DNA of 10,600 nucleotides from Methylobacterium sp. (GTDB lineage Bacteria; Pseudomonadota; Alphaproteobacteria; Rhizobiales; Beijerinckiaceae). Location of the stretch: NCBI GenBank assembly GCA_020252865.1, contig JADCCH010000134.1, positions 1-10,600 of the forward strand. Reading direction: 5' to 3'. The position numbers and the translations under genes were made by a program. Below the pieces are notes generated by a model. It saw only the letters and a list, made by a program, of their open reading frames with translations. It searched no databases and had not been told where the DNA came from. Position 1 is the first letter of the stretch; each line of letters begins with the position of its first letter. Shown in pieces: positions 7,019-10,600 of the stretch.

Positions 7019-9166
7019 ATGTCCTCGAAATCCTCGCCCGCCCTCGATCTCTTCGGCCAGCTGGAAAAAGCCGCGCAGGACATGGTGCGCGAAGCGAAGC
7101 TGGCCCCGAAACCGGCCGCCGTTCCCGTCACCAGTTCCGGGAGAGAGCCGCCCGTCCCACCAGACGCGCCCGCGAGCGGGCATGCCGGCGGCAAGAACCC
7201 CGCCCCGCCGCCGCCGCCGCCCGCGCCGCCCTCCTCCGGCGGCTATGATGGCTCGGCGATCGAGGTGCTCGAGGGCCTCGAACCCGTGCGCCGCCGCCCC
7301 GGCATGTATATCGGCGGCACCGACGAGAAGGCGCTGCACCACCTCTTCGCGGAAGTGCTCGACAACTCCATGGATGAAGCCGTCGCCGGCCATGCGACCT
7401 TCATCGACATCCACCTTGCATCCGACGGCTTCCTCACGGTGGCCGATAATGGCCGCGGCATCCCCGTGGATGCGCATCCGAAATTCCCGGGCAAATCCTC
7501 GCTCGAGATCGTGATGTGCACGCTCCATGCCGGCGGCAAGTTCGACGGCAAGGCCTACGAGACCTCCGGCGGCCTGCATGGCGTCGGCGTCTCGGTCGTC
7601 AACGCTCTCTCCGAGCTGGTCGAGGTGGAGGTCGCGCGCGAGCAGAAGCTTTACCGCATGCGCTTTTCGCGCGGCGTTCCGCTGGGTCCGCTGGAGCATC
7701 TCGGCGCCATCCGCAACCGGCGCGGCACCACCGTGCGCTTCAAGCCGGATGCCGAGATCTTCAAATCCGGCTCTGCCTTCTCGCCCGCCCGCCTCTACAA
7801 GATGGCGCGTTCGAAGGCCTATCTCTTCCGCGGCGTGGAAATCCGCTGGGCTTGCGATCCTGCCCTGGTGGCGGGCTCGGAAACTCCGGATCGCGCGGTT
7901 TTGCGTTTCCCAGGCGGCCTGTCCGACTATCTCGCGCGCGAGGTGGAAGGCAAACCGCTCGTCGTGGAGGAGATGTTCGCCGGCAAGCTCGACAAGCAGG
8001 GCCACGGCGCCTGCGAATGGGCGCTCGCCTGGTTCCAGCACGATGACGGCTTCGTCTCCTCCTATTGCAACACCGTGCCGACGCCCGATGGCGGCACGCA
8101 TGAGGCCGGCTTGCGCGTGGCGCTGCTGCGCGCGCTGAAGGACCATGCCGAGCGTATCGGGCAGACGAAGCGCGCCGCCAGCATCACCTCCGACGACGTG
8201 ATGACGGGCGCGGCGGTGATGCTCTCGGTCTTCATCCGCGAGCCGGAATTCGTGGGCCAGACCAAGGACAAGCTCGCCACAGCCGAGGCCTCGCGCATCG
8301 TCGATACCGCGATCCGCGATGCTTTCGATCACTGGCTCGCGGGCAACCCGAACAACGCCAATCGGCTCCTCGATTTCGTCATCGAGCGCGCCGAGGATCG
8401 CCTGCGCCGCCGCGCCGAGAAGGATGTTGCGCGCAAGACCCCGGTGCGGAAATTGCGCCTGCCCGGCAAGCTCGCGGATTGCACGCTCTCCGCCGCGCAG
8501 GGCTCGGAACTCTTCATCGTCGAGGGGGATTCGGCCGGCGGCTCCGCGAAGCAGGCGCGCGACCGCGCCTCACAGGCCGTGCTCCCCCTGCGCGGCAAGA
8601 TCCTCAACGTCGCCAATGCCGGCAAGGACAAGCTCCAGGCGAACCAGCAGATCGCCGATCTCCTGCTTGCGCTTGGCTGCGGCACAGGCCCACAGTATCG
8701 CGAGGATGACCTGCGCTATGGCCGCATCGTCATCATGACCGACGCGGATGTGGATGGCGCGCATATCGCCTCGCTGCTCATCACCTTCTTCTACCGCCAG
8801 ATGCCGAAGCTCATCGAGAACGGGCATCTCTTCCTCGCCGTGCCGCCGCTCTATCGCATCACGCATGGCGGAAAAACCGTCTATGCCCGTGACGACGCGC
8901 ACAAGGAGGAGCTGCTCGCGCGCGACTTCAAGGGCAGGAAGCCGGAGGTCGGGCGCTTCAAGGGGCTGGGCGAGATGAACCCGGAGCAGCTCAAATCCAC
9001 CACGATGGACCCCAGGAAGCGCACGCTGCTGCGCGTCGTGGTGTCCGCCGAGACCAAGGCGGAGACCGATGAATCCGTCGAGCGCCTCATGGGCAACCGG
9101 CCCGAATCCCGCTTCGCCTTCATCCAGGAGCGCGCGGCCTTCGCCGAGGAACTGGTCGATCTCTGA
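7019..9166 (+). CDS. parE: DNA topoisomerase IV subunit B
   Basis: ATPase subunit of topoisomerase IV, which with ParC unlinks daughter chromosomes; 715 residues. The GHKL ATPase domain shows VRRRPGMYIGG (90-100), EVLDNSMDEAV (112-122) with the Mg-binding Asn116, DNGRGIPV (143-150) and the ATP-lid stretch GGLHGVGVSVVNALS (184-198). The transducer domain carries the QTKDKL switch loop (414-419). The TOPRIM domain has ELFIVEGDSAGGSAKQARDR (497-516) and MTDADVDGAHI (573-583), with catalytic Glu502 and Asp575/577/579. The long TOPRIM insertion of proteobacterial GyrB is absent, and LPLRGKILNVANAGKDKLQ followed by DLLLALGCGTG fits ParE rather than GyrB. Residues 1-75 form a Pro-rich extension. The ATG at 7019 gives a family-like start with ALDLFG; a GTG at 6962 is in frame but would overlap the end of the phoX intergenic hairpin region. 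The ribosome site is weak. Confidence 0.95.
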   Translation: MSSKSSPALDLFGQLEKAAQDMVREAKLAPKPAAVPVTSSGREPPVPPDAPASGHAGGKNPAPPPPPPAPPSSGGYDGSAIEVLEGLEPVRRRPGMYIGGTDEKALHHLFAEVLDNSMDEAVAGHATFIDIHLASDGFLTVADNGRGIPVDAHPKFPGKSSLEIVMCTLHAGGKFDGKAYETSGGLHGVGVSVVNALSELVEVEVAREQKLYRMRFSRGVPLGPLEHLGAIRNRRGTTVRFKPDAEIFKSGSAFSPARLYKMARSKAYLFRGVEIRWACDPALVAGSETPDRAVLRFPGGLSDYLAREVEGKPLVVEEMFAGKLDKQGHGACEWALAWFQHDDGFVSSYCNTVPTPDGGTHEAGLRVALLRALKDHAERIGQTKRAASITSDDVMTGAAVMLSVFIREPEFVGQTKDKLATAEASRIVDTAIRDAFDHWLAGNPNNANRLLDFVIERAEDRLRRRAEKDVARKTPVRKLRLPGKLADCTLSAAQGSELFIVEGDSAGGSAKQARDRASQAVLPLRGKILNVANAGKDKLQANQQIADLLLALGCGTGPQYREDDLRYGRIVIMTDADVDGAHIASLLITFFYRQMPKLIENGHLFLAVPPLYRITHGGKTVYARDDAHKEELLARDFKGRKPEVGRFKGLGEMNPEQLKSTTMDPRKRTLLRVVVSAETKAETDESVERLMGNRPESRFAFIQERAAFAEELVDL
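7199..7231 (+). repeat. Proline-coding CCG run in the parE N-terminal extension
   Basis: Five consecutive CCG codons within a CCC/CCG/GCG stretch encode PAPPPPPPAPP (residues 61-71 of ParE), including six prolines in a row. It lies in the linker just before the conserved ATPase domain, which begins at about residue 78. Runs of three or more prolines usually stall ribosomes unless EF-P is present. Confidence 0.85.
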
Positions 9167-9261
9167 TCGGTCGATTCGGGGTGAAAACTGCCTGACTTGC
9201 GCCACGAACCTGGAAAATCGAGCTTTATCCCAGCAACCCCGAATTGTTTCTTCGCCTGAAT

Positions 9262-9275
9262 TAACCGCAAGGTTA
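9262..9275 (+). promoter_or_regulatory. Small hairpin with GCAA tetraloop upstream of the chemotaxis receptor gene
   Basis: TAACC (9262-9266) and GGTTA (9271-9275) are perfect complements closing the loop GCAA, a GNRA tetraloop. It lies 84 bases before the receptor start, in the 193-base gap after parE. It may be part of a 5' leader or a protein-binding dyad. No strong promoter was recognised in this gap; TTAACC (9261-9266) with CAATAT (9285-9290), 18 bases apart, is only a weak -35/-10 candidate. Confidence 0.3.
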
Positions 9276-9359
9276 CAACCCTCGCAATATGAATCGTCCG
9301 GAGGAATTCTACCCAAGCGGCAGTCGGATACCGAAGTTGCCAATGTTCCGGGGAGCGAT

Positions 9360-10600
9360 ATGCACAAGATTTCCACTCGGCTCATCACCGCCTTCCTGGT
9401 GGTGTTCACGCTTACCGTGGGCGTTGCCGGAACCGCGTGGTTTGCGCTCAACGAGAAGACCGCCGCGCTCGATGAAATCTACCGTTCTCACGTCATCCCC
9501 CTTCGAAACCTGAAGGTCATTTCCGATCGGTATGCGGTGGACGTGGTCGATGCCGCCCACAAGGCGCGCAACGGCAATTTCAAGCCCGAGCAATCCCTGA
9601 AGGCGATGAGGGTCGCCATGGCCGAGATCGACAAGCTCTGGCCGGAATACGTCGCCCAGGCCAGCACGGAGGCCGAGCGCAAGCTGATCGGCGAGACACA
9701 GGGCAAACTCTCCCTGGCCCGCAAGGCCACGCTCGACATGATCGCCCTGCTCGAAAAGGCCGACATGAAGGGCCTCGAAGCCTTCATCGTGAAGGACATG
9801 TACAATGCCATCGATCCCGGCACCGAGAAGATCGCCGAGATCATCGAGCACCAGCTCAACCATTCGAAAAGCGATTACGAGGCTTCCGAGCGGATCGGCG
9901 CGCAGGCCAAACTCGCCTTGCTCATCCTCACCACCTTCGCCTGCATCATGGGCATGGTGGCCGCCTGGTATGTTGCCTTCGGCGTGGCTGCGCCCCTGAA
10001 GCGCTCGGTCGAGGCCTTGAACAGGCTGGCTGCCGGCGATCTCGACGCCGAAATCTCCGGCACGGAGCGCCGCAATGAACTCGGCGACATCTCGCGCGCC
10101 ATGCAGAGCTTCCGCCAAGGTGCGATCGAGCGCGCGGCCATGCGCTTGCGGGCGGAAGAAGAGCAGAAGCGCCAGCTTCAGCGCGCGGCCGAGATCGAGC
10201 AGAACATCCGTGAATTCGAACAGGCCAGCGCAAGCATCGTGCATTCGGTCACCCAGACCGCGAGCGAACTCGAGCAGGCCGCCAATTCGATGCTGGAAGT
10301 CTCGCGCACAGCGACCGAGCAATCCACGGCCGTTGCCGCCGCGTCGCATGAGGCATCGGAAAGCGTACAGGCCCTTGCCGGCAATACCAGCGAACTCGCA
10401 AGCTCGATCCAGGAAATCGGTCGGCAGGCCGAGCAATCCTCGACCTATGCCGCTGCCGCCGCGGACAAGGTGCATGAGACCGACCGCGCCGCCCAGCGCC
10501 TCAGCGAGGCCGGCAGAAAGATCGTGGAGGTCGTCGAAATGATCAAGTCGATCGCCTCGCAGACCAACCTGCTGGCGCTGAACGCGACCATCGAGGCGGC
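9360..10600 (+). CDS. Methyl-accepting chemotaxis protein (partial, C-terminus beyond window)
   Basis: Transmembrane chemoreceptor that signals to CheA/CheW at the inner membrane; 413 residues are visible. TM1 is at about 8-30. The periplasmic 4-helix-bundle (4HB_MCP type) sensor spans about 31-183, with the typical VIPLRNLKVISDRYAVDVVD (45-64) and AAHKARNG (65-72). TM2 is at about 184-208. The HAMP domain (about 207-260) contains APLKRSVEALNRLAAGDLDA (211-230). A charged coiled coil (260-285) leads to the methylation and signalling helices. The visible end, IASQTNLLALNATIEA (398-413), is the start of the highly conserved signalling tip, so the frame is cut just before the hairpin turn. A GGGGAG ribosome site (9350-9355) lies 4 bases before the ATG. 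The ligand is not predictable. The gene is monocistronic as far as seen, with no che genes in view. Confidence 0.95.
   Translation, partial: MHKISTRLITAFLVVFTLTVGVAGTAWFALNEKTAALDEIYRSHVIPLRNLKVISDRYAVDVVDAAHKARNGNFKPEQSLKAMRVAMAEIDKLWPEYVAQASTEAERKLIGETQGKLSLARKATLDMIALLEKADMKGLEAFIVKDMYNAIDPGTEKIAEIIEHQLNHSKSDYEASERIGAQAKLALLILTTFACIMGMVAAWYVAFGVAAPLKRSVEALNRLAAGDLDAEISGTERRNELGDISRAMQSFRQGAIERAAMRLRAEEEQKRQLQRAAEIEQNIREFEQASASIVHSVTQTASELEQAANSMLEVSRTATEQSTAVAAASHEASESVQALAGNTSELASSIQEIGRQAEQSSTYAAAAADKVHETDRAAQRLSEAGRKIVEVVEMIKSIASQTNLLALNATIEA

Noticed and set aside
6992..8332. 446-residue open frame antisense to parE
   Set aside because: Lies opposite the conserved ATPase and transducer domains of ParE and has no recognisable motif.
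9289..9513. Small frame starting MNRPEEF before the chemoreceptor
   Set aside because: Overlaps the receptor start in another frame and has no hydrophobic segment or ribosome site of its own at the right distance; the receptor frame explains the region.
9309..10475. 388-residue open frame antisense to the chemoreceptor
   Set aside because: Gly/Leu/Asp-rich shadow opposite a complete TM-sensor-TM-HAMP architecture.

Overview
The window looks like a housekeeping stretch of an alphaproteobacterial chromosome, most likely order Hyphomicrobiales (Rhizobiales). It is GC-rich and densely coded. The order SPOR-type protein, argS, dgt-like dGTPase on the minus strand, facing an ErpA/IscA-type protein on the plus strand, is a familiar arrangement in that order. 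The proteins resemble alphaproteobacterial versions of their families, but genus and species cannot be settled by reading alone.

Layout. Positions 1-786 (minus) hold the N-terminal part of a single-pass membrane protein, cut by the window edge and probably a SPOR-domain cell-envelope protein. Positions 864-2627 (minus) are arginyl-tRNA synthetase, and 2693-3901 (minus) a dNTP triphosphohydrolase of the HD family; these three probably form one operon read right to left. A short divergent intergenic region (3902-3989) separates dgt from an A-type iron-sulfur carrier (3990-4385, plus). A small unrecognised membrane protein (4478-4705, minus) follows, divergent from a Tat-exported PhoX-family phosphatase (4883-6907, plus). 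Between those two start codons lies a candidate PHO box. Topoisomerase IV subunit B, parE (7019-9166, plus), and a methyl-accepting chemotaxis protein (from 9360 to the right edge, plus, incomplete) complete the window.

Functional reading. The left half is core metabolism: translation, nucleotide-pool control, Fe-S cluster delivery and, probably, envelope maintenance at division. The middle suggests a phosphate-starvation response: a secreted PhoX phosphatase with a PhoB-like site upstream. The right half is chromosome decatenation and chemotaxis. I see no mobile elements, tRNA or rRNA genes, CRISPR arrays or phage genes, and no gap above 300 bases without a gene.

No clear new multi-gene system is visible. 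The items most worth a second look are the candidate PHO box, the small Cys/His-containing membrane protein beside phoX, a 15-bp in-frame tandem duplication inside the PhoX signal peptide, and the proline-rich N-terminal extension of ParE.
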